Source: Nonomuraea antri (GTDB taxonomy: Bacteria; Actinomycetota; Actinomycetes; Streptosporangiales; Streptosporangiaceae). Taken from it: a stretch of 48,440 bases of DNA. The position numbers and the translations under genes were made by a program. Positions 1 through 7,754 of the stretch are shown here, in pieces. The notes under the pieces were generated by a model. It had not been told where the DNA came from, searched no databases, and saw only the letters and a program-made list of their open reading frames with translations. The DNA lies in NCBI RefSeq assembly GCF_013283785.1, contig NZ_JABCPZ010000058.1:1-48440 (forward strand), written 5' to 3'. Each line of letters starts with the position of its first letter. The first letter of the stretch is position 1.

Positions 1-72
1 GGCTGGATCTGACCCCCGCTCCCCGCACCGCCCGGCTTCCCGCGCCGCGGGGAGCGGGGGTCAGATCCAGCC
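1..72. terminator. 26-bp perfect inverted repeat, bidirectional terminator
   Basis: Positions 1-26 and 47-72 are exact reverse complements around a 20-nt GC-rich loop, giving a very strong hairpin. The right arm contains the last codons and stop of the response regulator (61-672). Read on the plus strand, the left arm also spells Gly-Trp-Ile-stop (GGCTGGATCTGA), so a convergent gene with the same C-terminal codons probably ends here from outside the window. There is no T-tract, which is usual for actinobacterial terminators. The arms may extend beyond base 1. Confidence 0.7.
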
Positions 73-672
73 GGCCTCGGTGGCGATGCGGATGGCGTCC
101 ACCCGGTTCCTGGCGTTCAGCTTGGTGACGATCTTCGTCAGGTAGTTGCGCACGGTCCCCACCGACACGTGCATGGCCGCGGCGATCTCCGGCGGCTCCG
201 CGCCCCCCGCCGCCAGCCTGAGCACCTGGATCTCGCGGCCCGACAGCGGCATCTCGCCGACGTCCCAGGCCATCAGCGCCAGCTGCGGGTCGACGATGCG
301 CCGGCCCGCGGCCACCTCGCGCACCGCCTGCGCCAGCCGGTCGGACGGCTGGTCCTTCAGCAGGAACCCGGACACCGAGACCGACAGCGCCCGGCGCAGC
401 GTGCCGGGACGGCCCAGCCCGGTCAGGATGAGCGTGCGGCAGGTGGGCAGCTTGGCGTGCAGCTCCTCGGCCGCCGACAGCCCGTCGATCACCGGCAGGT
501 CGACGTCGATGATGGCGACGTCCGGACGGGTCTGCAGCGCCATCGGGACGATCTTGTCGCCGCTGTCGACCTGGGCCACCACGGTCAGGTCCGGTTCCAG
601 GTCGAGCAGGGTCGCCAGCGCCCCGCGGACCATGTGCACGTCCTCGGCGAGGAGGATCTTCAGCGACAGCAA
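61..672 (-). CDS. NarL/LuxR-family response regulator
   Basis: DNA-binding response regulator of about 203 aa, partner of the upstream sensor kinase. The receiver domain spans residues 4-120, with the acidic pair Glu10/Asp11, phospho-acceptor Asp56 in AIIDVDLP, and Lys in FLLKDQP. The C-terminal LuxR helix-turn-helix covers about residues 137-200 (LSGREIQVLRLAAGG, then VGTVRNYLTKIVTKL). I chose the TTG at 672 because a GGGGGG Shine-Dalgarno lies 8 nt upstream and the receiver fold begins at once. The longer frame to 765 adds 31 residues unlike a receiver domain. It is transcribed in the same direction as the kinase, 238 bp downstream of it. The target genes are not shown by the sequence. Confidence 0.9.
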   Translation of the reverse strand: MLSLKILLAEDVHMVRGALATLLDLEPDLTVVAQVDSGDKIVPMALQTRPDVAIIDVDLPVIDGLSAAEELHAKLPTCRTLILTGLGRPGTLRRALSVSVSGFLLKDQPSDRLAQAVREVAAGRRIVDPQLALMAWDVGEMPLSGREIQVLRLAAGGAEPPEIAAAMHVSVGTVRNYLTKIVTKLNARNRVDAIRIATEAGWI

Positions 673-852
673 CGTACCGTCCCCCCTGATCAACGTCCAG
701 CGGGGAACGAGGATCCCCGCCCTCGTGCGACCGGGTGAGGCGATTGTCAGCCGCATCCCCGCCATGCCCGGGCCGAGCTCACAAGGCCTACCGATTGCCC
801 CAAAGGGTACTCAGCCGGGGGGAATTCGCAATGCCGACTGATCTTGACCAAC

Positions 853-875
853 AGTCAGTTCGGAAGTCAGTTCGG
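853..875 (-). promoter_or_regulatory. Tandem 11-bp direct repeats upstream of the response regulator
   Basis: AGTCAGTTCGG occurs at 853-863 and again at 865-875, one helical turn apart, in the 238-bp gap between the kinase stop (911) and the regulator start (672). Phased repeats of this kind are typical response-regulator sites, so autoregulation is possible. The rest of the gap holds no ORF I can support. Confidence 0.35.
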
Positions 876-910
876 GTCGCGGCGGACGCCCCGGCGGGAG
901 CGTGCTCGGC

Positions 911-3265
911 TCAGCGAGGCGCGGCCGGCGGCACGAGCGCCGCCACCGGGGTGGCCGCCACCAGGCGGAACGTGCCCTCGTCCGACTCCACGTCGAGCCG
1001 GCCGCCGATCGCGCGCAGCCGGGCCGCCAGGTCACCGAGCCCGGTCTCGCCCTCCAGCGGCGGCGCCGCGCCGGCCGGCGCGCCATCGTTGGTGACGCTC
1101 ATCCGCACCTCGCGCTCGTCCACCGTGGCCGCGACCGCGCAGGTGGCGCCGTCGCTGTGCCGCAGCACGTTCGTGACGGCCTCGCGCAGCACGACCGCGA
1201 ACACCGCGTCCAGCGACTCGGGCACCGCGTCCACCGGGACGTCCACCCGCACCTCGATCCCGGCGGCGCTCAGCGTGGACATCGCCGAGTCGACCTCGGC
1301 GGCCAGCGACATGTGCCGGTACCCGCTGGCCACCGCGCGCACCCCGGCCACCGCCTGCCTGGCGATGTCCAGCACCTCCGCCACCTGCGCCTGCGCCCGG
1401 TCGACGGCGCCGGGCAGCAGCCGGTAGGCCAGCTCGCTCTTCATGGTCATCGCGGACAGGTCGTGCCCCAGCAGGTCGTGCAGGTCACGGGCGACGCGCA
1501 GCCGCTCGCGGGTCACCGCCAGCCTGGCCATCTCGCCCCTGGCCTGCTCCACCTGCGCCACCAGGCCGGACAACGAGCTGATGCCGTACACCACCAGGCC
1601 CGTCAGCAGCGTGGAGAGCGTCAGGTACGCCGTCCACTCCGCGGGATCGCCCACCGCCAGCGAGACCAGCAGCACGCCCAGGCCGGCCGCCGCGTACCAG
1701 GCCCACCGCCAGCGGGAGGTGAGCGCGAGCAGCAGCGACCCGGCCAGGAAGCCGCCCATCGACCCCCACGGCACCTCGATCCATGACAGCGGCAGCGCCG
1801 ACATCGCGGCCTGCAGCGCCAGCGTGCCGCCGCGCGCCCACGGCGACCAGGTGCGCGGCTCGCGCAGCGACAGCAGGATCTGCACGCCCACCAGCGCCGC
1901 CACGCACGCGGCGAACCCGATCAGCTCCACCGGCGACGGGCCGAGCGGGAGCACGTTCACCACGATGAGCAGGCCGTACCCGGCCAGCACCACGACGGTG
2001 ACGAGCCTGGCCACCCGCAGGTGCCACGGCTGGGACGTGATCACGCCCGGGGGAGCGGTCTCGTCGGGCGCGCGCTCGGCGGCCGCCGAGTCGAGCGGCG
2101 CCTCGGCCGTCAGCCGGAACCACTCCTCGCCGGCGTCGACCGTCAGCTCGCCGCCGATCGCGGTCAGCCGCACCTCCAGGTTGCCCAGGCCGGATCCGCC
2201 GCCGCCGCCGAACTCGCGGGCCGGCGCCGGCTCGACGCCGTCGTTGGCCACGCACAGGCGCACCGTGCCGCCCTCGACGGCGGCCTCGATCACGCAGCTC
2301 TGGGCCTTGCTGTGGCGCAGCACGTTCGTGACCGCCTCGCGCAGCACGATCGCCAGCACGGTGTCCAGCGTCTCGGGCAGGCTCTCGCCGCCGAAGCGCA
2401 CCTCCACCCGCATCTCGGCGGCCACCAGCATCGACTCGGCCGAGGACAGCTCGGCGGCCAGCGACATCGGCCGGTAGCCGCCCGCCACCACGCGCACGTC
2501 GGCCAGCGAGCGGCGGGCCACCTCCAGCACGTCACGCAGCTCCTGCCTGGCCCGGTCGGCGGCCGACGGCAGCAGCCGGTAGGCCAGCTCGCTCTTGACC
2601 GTCATCGCCGACAGGTCGTGCCCCAGCAGATCGTGCAGGTCACGGGCGACGCGCAGCCGCTCCTGCGCCACCGCCATCCGGGCCAGCTCGCCGCGGGCCG
2701 CGTACAGCACGCTGACCAGCGCGGCCAGGGAACTGACGCCGTACACCATCAGGCCGGTGAGCAGCGTGAAGTAGACGCTGTACAGCACGTCCACCGCGGG
2801 CATGCCCTCGCTCCACAGCGCGACCAGCACGCCGCCGCCGACGGCGCCGTACAGCGCCCAGCGCGGCGGGCCCGTGACGGCCAGCAGCATGGAACCGGCC
2901 AGGAAACCCGCGATCGCGCCCGCCTGCGGCCCCACCCACGCGAACGGCGCGAACGTCGCCGCGGCCTGCGCCGACAGGGTCGCCACCCGCACGGCGGCCG
3001 GCCAGGCCGGCGCGTCGGCGGTGGAATGGGCGAGCTGCAGCGCGAACACCGCCGCCAGGCACGCGCCGAACGCGGCCAGCTCCAGGCCGCGCAGATCGCC
3101 CACCCACACGAAGATCGACGTGGTGACCACGTAGCCGAACAGCACCGCCGCGGTGACCGCGCGCGCCATCCTGGGCGCGCCGAGACCGCTCGCCCTGACT
3201 CCACCGTGGGAACGGGAGCGCCACCATGTCCGGGCACGCTGTGACAACCCGGCGTCTCCAGCCAT
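911..3265 (-). CDS. Tandem-duplicated DesK/NarL-type sensor histidine kinase
   Basis: Membrane sensor kinase of 784 aa, about twice the usual 380-400. Module 1 (about residues 1-385) has several membrane segments, a HisKA_3 helix with phospho-acceptor His211, an N-box REAVTNVLRHS and a G-box GSGLGNLEVRL. Module 2 (about 390-784) repeats the whole plan, with His596, the same N-box and ETGLGDLAARL. ERLRVARDLHDLLGHDLS is identical in both modules, so the duplication is recent or under homogenising selection. The start is the ATG at 3265, seven bases after GGAAGGAG; the 21 extra residues of the longer frame are rejected. The partner is the downstream response regulator (61-672). Both modules keep all motifs, so both could be active. 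Confidence 0.9.
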   Translation of the reverse strand: MAGDAGLSQRARTWWRSRSHGGVRASGLGAPRMARAVTAAVLFGYVVTTSIFVWVGDLRGLELAAFGACLAAVFALQLAHSTADAPAWPAAVRVATLSAQAAATFAPFAWVGPQAGAIAGFLAGSMLLAVTGPPRWALYGAVGGGVLVALWSEGMPAVDVLYSVYFTLLTGLMVYGVSSLAALVSVLYAARGELARMAVAQERLRVARDLHDLLGHDLSAMTVKSELAYRLLPSAADRARQELRDVLEVARRSLADVRVVAGGYRPMSLAAELSSAESMLVAAEMRVEVRFGGESLPETLDTVLAIVLREAVTNVLRHSKAQSCVIEAAVEGGTVRLCVANDGVEPAPAREFGGGGGSGLGNLEVRLTAIGGELTVDAGEEWFRLTAEAPLDSAAAERAPDETAPPGVITSQPWHLRVARLVTVVVLAGYGLLIVVNVLPLGPSPVELIGFAACVAALVGVQILLSLREPRTWSPWARGGTLALQAAMSALPLSWIEVPWGSMGGFLAGSLLLALTSRWRWAWYAAAGLGVLLVSLAVGDPAEWTAYLTLSTLLTGLVVYGISSLSGLVAQVEQARGEMARLAVTRERLRVARDLHDLLGHDLSAMTMKSELAYRLLPGAVDRAQAQVAEVLDIARQAVAGVRAVASGYRHMSLAAEVDSAMSTLSAAGIEVRVDVPVDAVPESLDAVFAVVLREAVTNVLRHSDGATCAVAATVDEREVRMSVTNDGAPAGAAPPLEGETGLGDLAARLRAIGGRLDVESDEGTFRLVAATPVAALVPPAAPR

Positions 3266-3320
3266 CGACCGTCTCCTTCCGAAGCCGGACGGTGCCCCCT
3301 CCTCGTCAGCCGAGGTGATC

Positions 3321-3350
3321 GCGTACATCTATACGCAATCTATATCAGGG
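3321..3350 (-). promoter_or_regulatory. Candidate promoter/operator of the sensor kinase
   Basis: An AT-rich island lies in the 107-bp gap between the SagB stop (3373) and the kinase start (3265). It holds the inverted repeat GCGTA-N6-TACGC (3321-3336). On the minus strand TATAGAT occurs twice, about 11 bp apart. It is positioned to drive 3265-911. Confidence 0.35.
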
Positions 3351-3372
3351 TCTCGACCTGCGGTAGCCCCGC

Positions 3373-4860
3373 TCACGCGAGTGCCTGGCGGGCCTTGAGC
3401 GCCCAATCGGCGTCGTTGACCGCGTGCCGCTCGGGCGAGCCGTCGTACTCCGGCCTGGCGCGATGGCCGACCACGAACCCGCCGACGCTCGACTCCACCC
3501 GCCAGTCCAGGCCGAACGCCCGCGGCGCGAGGTCGGTGTCGCCGCTGTCCACCCGGCAGGCCGCCAGCCCCATGGCGGTGCTGACCAGCGACAGCGTCTG
3601 GGTGAGCGCGCCCACGTTCTTCAGCACCAGCGAGTAGCTGAGCCCGTTGTACTTCCACGACAGCCGGCGGAAGCGCGCGGTGATGGTGATCAGGGCAGGC
3701 GGGGTGCCGTCCAGGTCGGCGGCCACGCGGCCCATCTCCAGCAGCTCCCCGGCCGTGGCCGGGTCCGCGGGCAGCGGTTCGAGCCGGTGGCCGAGCGGGT
3801 CGTAGTGGTAGACGCCGCCGCGCAGGCCCACGCAGCGGTCCACGGTGACGTACAGCTCCAGCTCGTAGCAGCTCCCGCTGCTGGTGTACGGCCGGTCGCT
3901 GGTCGAGGTCGTCGAGCTCTCCTGCGACGAGCCGACCAGCGCGCGCACCCGGGCGGTGCGGTAGAGCAGCGCGCCCAGCTCCTCGATCGTCAGCGGCTGC
4001 TCGTCGTAGCGGCGGGTGTGCTCGCTGGCCTCGACCGCGGTGGTGAGCGGCGGGTCGGTGGCCACCAGCTCCTCCCACTTCGGCCGCGGCAGCGCCACCG
4101 CGCCCTCGGTCGTGACCGGCTTCACGACCGGCTCCACCGCCCACTGCTCGCCCAGCGGGTACGTCGCCCCGAAGTCCTGGTCGTGCCGGCCCAGCGTGGA
4201 CCGCGTGTGGAACATCAGGTCGAGCGGCGACCAGGCGACCAGCGCCGGGTCGCGGTCCTCGGCGAAACGCACCGGCTGGAACGGGTCACCGCCCTCGGCC
4301 TGCACCACCATGCCGGTGGCCAGCAGGTAGGAGATCACCGAGTCGGGCTCGTGCGCGGCCGGGACGGCCGGCCGGATCAGCGTGCCGATCTGGGCCATCG
4401 CGTCGGCGCGGTGCAGGATGACCCGGTGCAGCGACAGCGGCGACTCGATGACGTAGTGGTTGCCGTCGGTCCTGATGACCGCGAACCGCGACAGGCGCAC
4501 CGGGTGGCTCACCGGCCGCTCGGGCAGGCGGAAGCGCGCCTGCTGGGTGAGCGGCACCACCGAGATCAGCGGCTGCTCGGGGTCGAGCCCGAACGAGCGC
4601 ACCACCAGGTGCTGCATGCCGTCGAGCAGTTCGGCCAGCTCCCGCCGGTCGGCGTCGTCGGTGATGACGTTGTCGAGGGAGATGGGCCCGAGGCCCATCC
4701 GCCGCATGGCCTCCAGCACGGCGGGGGCCGGCAGCGGCAGGGCGGCGTCCTCCCAGCGGCTGTGCACCATCACGATGCCCTGCTCGGGCAGCGGCTCGAT
4801 GTACACGTCCTCGCGGAACGACCACAGGGGGAAAGGCGGTGCGGGCTGTCCGCCTGGCAT
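3373..4860 (-). CDS. SagB/ThcOx-family FMN-dependent azoline dehydrogenase
   Basis: Predicted nitroreductase-fold flavoenzyme of 495 aa that oxidises azolines to azoles in TOMM RiPPs. Residues 1-200 resemble the extended N-terminal region common in large SagB proteins. The nitroreductase domain occupies about 300-495 (EHTRRYDEQPLTIEELGALL at its start, then LSWKYNGLSYSLVLKNVGAL and a DWRVESSVGGF stretch). The start is the ATG at 4860, after GGAG with 7-nt spacing. The longer open frame to 5148 overlaps the YcaO gene out of frame and its translation is low-complexity Ser/Arg. It lies 25 bp downstream of the cyclodehydratase in one operon, the expected partner. I cannot confirm the catalytic Lys/Tyr without alignment. 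Confidence 0.85.
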   Translation of the reverse strand: MPGGQPAPPFPLWSFREDVYIEPLPEQGIVMVHSRWEDAALPLPAPAVLEAMRRMGLGPISLDNVITDDADRRELAELLDGMQHLVVRSFGLDPEQPLISVVPLTQQARFRLPERPVSHPVRLSRFAVIRTDGNHYVIESPLSLHRVILHRADAMAQIGTLIRPAVPAAHEPDSVISYLLATGMVVQAEGGDPFQPVRFAEDRDPALVAWSPLDLMFHTRSTLGRHDQDFGATYPLGEQWAVEPVVKPVTTEGAVALPRPKWEELVATDPPLTTAVEASEHTRRYDEQPLTIEELGALLYRTARVRALVGSSQESSTTSTSDRPYTSSGSCYELELYVTVDRCVGLRGGVYHYDPLGHRLEPLPADPATAGELLEMGRVAADLDGTPPALITITARFRRLSWKYNGLSYSLVLKNVGALTQTLSLVSTAMGLAACRVDSGDTDLAPRAFGLDWRVESSVGGFVVGHRARPEYDGSPERHAVNDADWALKARQALA

Positions 4861-4885
4861 GGCTCTGCTCCAGTCGCGTCGTGGT

Positions 4886-7156
4886 TCACATGAACAGGGG
4901 GATGGGGTTGAGCTCGTCGTAGCCGGTCGGCTCGGCGAGACGACCCAGCCGTACGGGGACGTCGAAGAGCCTGCCGGGGGCGAAACGGGCCCAGAAGTGC
5001 CGGAGTCCGGGGACGATGACCTTGACGACCGGCAGGCCGACGTCCGGCCGGGTCTGGTCGAGAACGAGAACCTCCAGGTCGCGCTCGCGCGCCAGCTCGA
5101 CGAGGTGGTCGATGTCGTCTCGCAGGTCGCCGTTCGGTGTGTACGCATATGCGCTCAGATCCTTCGGTTTCTGGTCGACGTCGGGCATCAGGTACGGCTG
5201 GTTGGCCGTCGTGGCCGTCTCCCACCAGTGCCGGATGTTCGGCTCGGCCTGGCCGTAGCCGGAGCCGTCGGCCTTGGCCCCGACCACGGACGGCAGGAGC
5301 TGGCCGAGCTCCGTCAGCGCCCGGCGGAGGGCGACCCGGGGGTCGAAGTGGGCGCCGAAGCCCAGCATGATGTCCTCGGCCGGCTTGTCGATCCGCCGGG
5401 AGATCGCCGCCATGACCGGGATGCCCAGGTCGGAGGTGACGTCGAGGACCCAGAACTCACGGCCGACGCTCCGGTACCGCTCGCGCAGGTCGTCGATCCA
5501 CGGGTCGTGGAAGGAGTCGAGGTCCACGGCGGGCTGGCAGGTTCGGTTGTACCACCACAGTGCTACCCCGTCGCGTTCCACCAATTCGAGGAAGCCCTGC
5601 ACGATCGCGTCCTCGACGCTGGCGCCCGCGGCGTTGCCGTTGGAGTTGGCGCGCAGCGCCGGGTGGCCGTTCCTGGTGAAGTAGAGCAGGTCGGTGGGGA
5701 CCAGCCGGTGCCGGTCGCCGGTGAGGGACCACACCGGCGTCCAGTCGATGACCTCGTCGTCGTCGAACGGCTCGGGGATGCGCTGGTAGGCCATGGCGGC
5801 CTCGTTCCAGTCGCGGCGGCCGGCGAACTGGCGGGCGTCGAAGAGCTGCACGGCGTCGGGGTGCACGGCCCGCCCGGCGCCCAGGTCGCGGAAGCTGCCG
5901 CGCACGGTGGGCTCGTCGCCCATGCGCGCGCCGCAGTAACGTTCGACGGCCTCGCACAGGGCGCCCACCCTGGCCTCGAGCTCGGTGCTGCCCTTGCCGC
6001 CGCTCTGGTGGCGCAGCCCGGCGCGCAGGGCCGACAGGCTGTCGTCGGCCATCGCCAGGTTCGGCCCGGACAGGTAGCAGTGCAGGAACGACGGGCTGCG
6101 CGGGTCGCGCTGGATCGCGTCGGTGATGCCGGTGATCGGGTCGGCCAGGTGCCGGTAGGACTGCCACACCTGCTCGGGGGCCAGTGCGCGGTGCCCGTTG
6201 CCGTCCAGGGCGCTCTTGTCCCTGGAGGCGATGATGACGGGGCGGGTCACTCGGGCCGGGACCAGGCCGGTGTCTCCGCACGAGGGGCACTGCGGGCGCC
6301 GGTCCACGCGGTGGCGGCGGCCCTCCAGAGAGATGGTGTCGAGCGTCCATACGCTGTCCTGGCGTTCGTCCCGACGACCGGCCAGCCACTTGGCGGTCTC
6401 CAGCGCGGCCAGCTGCAGGCCGAGCGCGCGGGTGGGGGGCAGCGAAGCCTCGGGCGGGCTGATCGGGCCTGACAGGGCGCTGCGCAGCCGCGCCTCGCCG
6501 CGCCGGTGCCCGCGCAGCCGGGTGGACAGGCAGTCCCAGCACGGCCCGTGACCGGGCTGGAAGACGGGGCCGATCCACAGGTCGGCGCCGGTCGGCTTGG
6601 CCAGCAGCCAGGCCTGGCCGTCGGCCAGCCGCAGCTCGTTGATCCTGGCCAGCTCGGGGTCGAGGTAGTCGTCGCACAGCACCAGGGAGAAGCCGGGGCC
6701 CGGGCCGGTCTCGGTCTCCGCGAGGGTGATGTCCATGGCCTTCAGCGCCTGCGCCGCCTGGTTCGCGTCCACGCCGCCCAGTGCGACGAGGCGGACCGGC
6801 GCCTGCGTGAGGCCCGTGATGGCCCGGTCGGCGTCCATGCTGGCCAGGTCCCAGTAGGCTTCGGCGGCCGCGTCGCCGTTCGGCGCCGCGGGGCTGCGGG
6901 TGCTCACCAGGCCGGCCTGCGCCAGCCGGCCGAGCAGGCGGCCCAGCTCGGCGGGGGAGATCGCGGTGCGCTCCTGGACCTCGGCCAGGCTGTGGCTGCC
7001 GTCGAGCAGCGGGGCGAGTTGCTGGATCTGCGCCCCCGAGAGGGCGATGGTGCCTCGGGAGGAGGTGAGGTAGACGGCCTCTCCGGGGATCGTGGCCGCT
7101 CTGAGATGGCGCTTGAATCCGATGAGCGGGGGGCCCGCCACGTCTACGGTGTTCAT
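4886..7156 (-). CDS. TOMM fused E1-like/YcaO cyclodehydratase
   Basis: Bifunctional azoline synthetase of 756 aa. Residues 1-90 look like a winged-helix RRE that would grip the leader peptide. Residues 90-330 are the ocin-ThiF/E1-like half, with a Zn tetracysteine made of C206/C209 (CWDC) and C290/C293 (CPSC). Residues 350-756 are the YcaO ATP-dependent half, with the ATP/Mg motifs STELEARVGALCEAVERY and GFLELVERDG. The C-terminus NPIPLFM is a shortened form of the proline-rich tail typical of TOMM YcaO proteins. The start is the ATG at 7156, with GGAG nine bases upstream. Its ATG overlaps the TGA of the 54-aa peptide (ATGA), indicating translational coupling. It would convert Cys/Ser/Thr of that peptide to azolines before SagB oxidation. 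Confidence 0.9.
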   Translation of the reverse strand: MNTVDVAGPPLIGFKRHLRAATIPGEAVYLTSSRGTIALSGAQIQQLAPLLDGSHSLAEVQERTAISPAELGRLLGRLAQAGLVSTRSPAAPNGDAAAEAYWDLASMDADRAITGLTQAPVRLVALGGVDANQAAQALKAMDITLAETETGPGPGFSLVLCDDYLDPELARINELRLADGQAWLLAKPTGADLWIGPVFQPGHGPCWDCLSTRLRGHRRGEARLRSALSGPISPPEASLPPTRALGLQLAALETAKWLAGRRDERQDSVWTLDTISLEGRRHRVDRRPQCPSCGDTGLVPARVTRPVIIASRDKSALDGNGHRALAPEQVWQSYRHLADPITGITDAIQRDPRSPSFLHCYLSGPNLAMADDSLSALRAGLRHQSGGKGSTELEARVGALCEAVERYCGARMGDEPTVRGSFRDLGAGRAVHPDAVQLFDARQFAGRRDWNEAAMAYQRIPEPFDDDEVIDWTPVWSLTGDRHRLVPTDLLYFTRNGHPALRANSNGNAAGASVEDAIVQGFLELVERDGVALWWYNRTCQPAVDLDSFHDPWIDDLRERYRSVGREFWVLDVTSDLGIPVMAAISRRIDKPAEDIMLGFGAHFDPRVALRRALTELGQLLPSVVGAKADGSGYGQAEPNIRHWWETATTANQPYLMPDVDQKPKDLSAYAYTPNGDLRDDIDHLVELARERDLEVLVLDQTRPDVGLPVVKVIVPGLRHFWARFAPGRLFDVPVRLGRLAEPTGYDELNPIPLFM

Positions 7157-7317
7157 CCGCAATAGCTCCATGGTGCGCAGACGGGCGTGGGATGATCGAG
7201 GTCCTCGATGAGGACATGACTCTCATAGTGCCTGGTGGCAGCGCTCTCCTGGTGACTCCAGGCCCTCATGACGCGCTCGGTGAAGCGCCAGTCGCGGTCC
7301 GCGAGAGTGATGGCCAT
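7153..7317 (-). CDS. Candidate TOMM precursor peptide (54 aa)
   Basis: Small ORF with a clear GAGGAG site six bases before ATG 7317. It ends in an ATGA overlap with the cyclodehydratase start. The first ~40 residues are charged and leader-like (begin MAITLADRDW, include HVLIEDLDH). The last residues HPTPVCAPWSYCG hold both Cys residues, together with Thr and Ser that a YcaO enzyme can cyclise. It matches no RiPP precursor family I recognise. Position, coupling and the Cys-bearing tail make it the best substrate candidate for the adjacent enzymes. The leader/core boundary is unknown and no protease gene is adjacent. Assignment as precursor is inference. Confidence 0.65.
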   Translation of the reverse strand: MAITLADRDWRFTERVMRAWSHQESAATRHYESHVLIEDLDHPTPVCAPWSYCG

Positions 7318-7393
7318 CGCGTGCTCCTCGGGCTCTGATTTGATCCGACGAAGCATGAGTCTGAATCCCGGCGGCCGGCGGGCATAGTTTTCC

Positions 7394-7422
7394 CGTCATT
7401 TGTGGGATGTGAAAGTTTCACA
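7394..7422. promoter_or_regulatory. LysR-type operator in the divergent TOMM/LysR control region
   Basis: TGTGAAAGTTTCACA (7408-7422) is a perfect 15-bp palindrome around one central base. It contains two overlapping T-N11-A boxes, the classical LysR-type recognition pattern. CGTCATTT stands just upstream (7394-7401). It lies in the 189-bp gap between the minus-strand peptide/YcaO/SagB operon (start 7317) and the plus-strand 41-aa ORF (start 7507), so it can control both directions. Confidence 0.55.
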
Positions 7423-7506
7423 TAGGGCTCGTGGCCATATGTGTAGGCCCGGCGAGCCCCGCGTCCTAGCGTGATCCCCGTCCATATCGAACGATTGGGG
7501 GAGATC

Positions 7507-7632
7507 ATGCGACAGGTTCAGATCAGCAGATCCCAACAGAAGACGACGAACCGCAGGTCGAAGCGGCGTCAGGCGCGAAACTACGCCGACCTCGACACGC
7601 GCACTCCCAGCGGCGTCCCGCTGCCGTACTGA
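7507..7632 (+). CDS. Small basic peptide of 41 aa, unknown function
   Basis: ATG at 7507 follows GGGGGAG with close spacing. The N-terminal half is very basic (RSQQKTTNRRSKRRQARN). The C-terminal half is neutral and ends in TPSGVPLPY, with no Cys. It is followed by a hairpin terminator (7684-7721), which supports a discrete short transcript. It is divergent from the TOMM operon across a LysR-type palindrome and precedes the LysR gene. It could be a second peptide substrate, a nucleic-acid-binding peptide or a leader ORF. I do not recognise the family. Confidence 0.5.
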   Translation: MRQVQISRSQQKTTNRRSKRRQARNYADLDTRTPSGVPLPY

Positions 7633-7683
7633 GGTACGCCGGAGACGCTCGCGGGAGGTGATGCGGACGGAAAAGAAGAAACC

Positions 7684-7721
7684 CCGGGGAGCCGGCGTTT
7701 TCTCCGCTCCCCGGCGCTTTT
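7684..7721 (+). terminator. Intrinsic terminator after the 41-aa ORF
   Basis: CCGGGGAGC (7684-7692) pairs perfectly with GCTCCCCGG (7706-7714) around a 13-nt loop and is followed by a short T run (7718-7721). It separates the small peptide transcript from the LysR gene. Confidence 0.65.
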
Positions 7722-7725
7722 CAAA

Positions 7726-7741
7726 CGTCATTTCTGTGAAA
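7726..7741 (+). promoter_or_regulatory. Second LysR half-site just before the LysR gene
   Basis: CGTCATTT (7726-7733) and TGTGAAA (7735-7741) repeat the two blocks found at 7394-7401 and 7408-7414, with shorter spacing. They end 13 bp before the LysR start codon, where binding would repress the regulator's own expression. Confidence 0.4.
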
Positions 7742-7754
7742 CCAAGAGGGAGAA

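Noticed and set aside
4861..5148. N-terminal extension of the SagB-type gene to 5148
   Set aside because: It overlaps the YcaO gene out of frame and translates to Ser/Arg/Thr-rich sequence; a good ribosome site marks ATG 4860.
3373..7317. Thiopeptide cluster
   Set aside because: YcaO and SagB are present, but no Ser/Thr dehydratase or pyridine synthase, and the candidate core is not the Ser/Cys-rich thiopeptide type.
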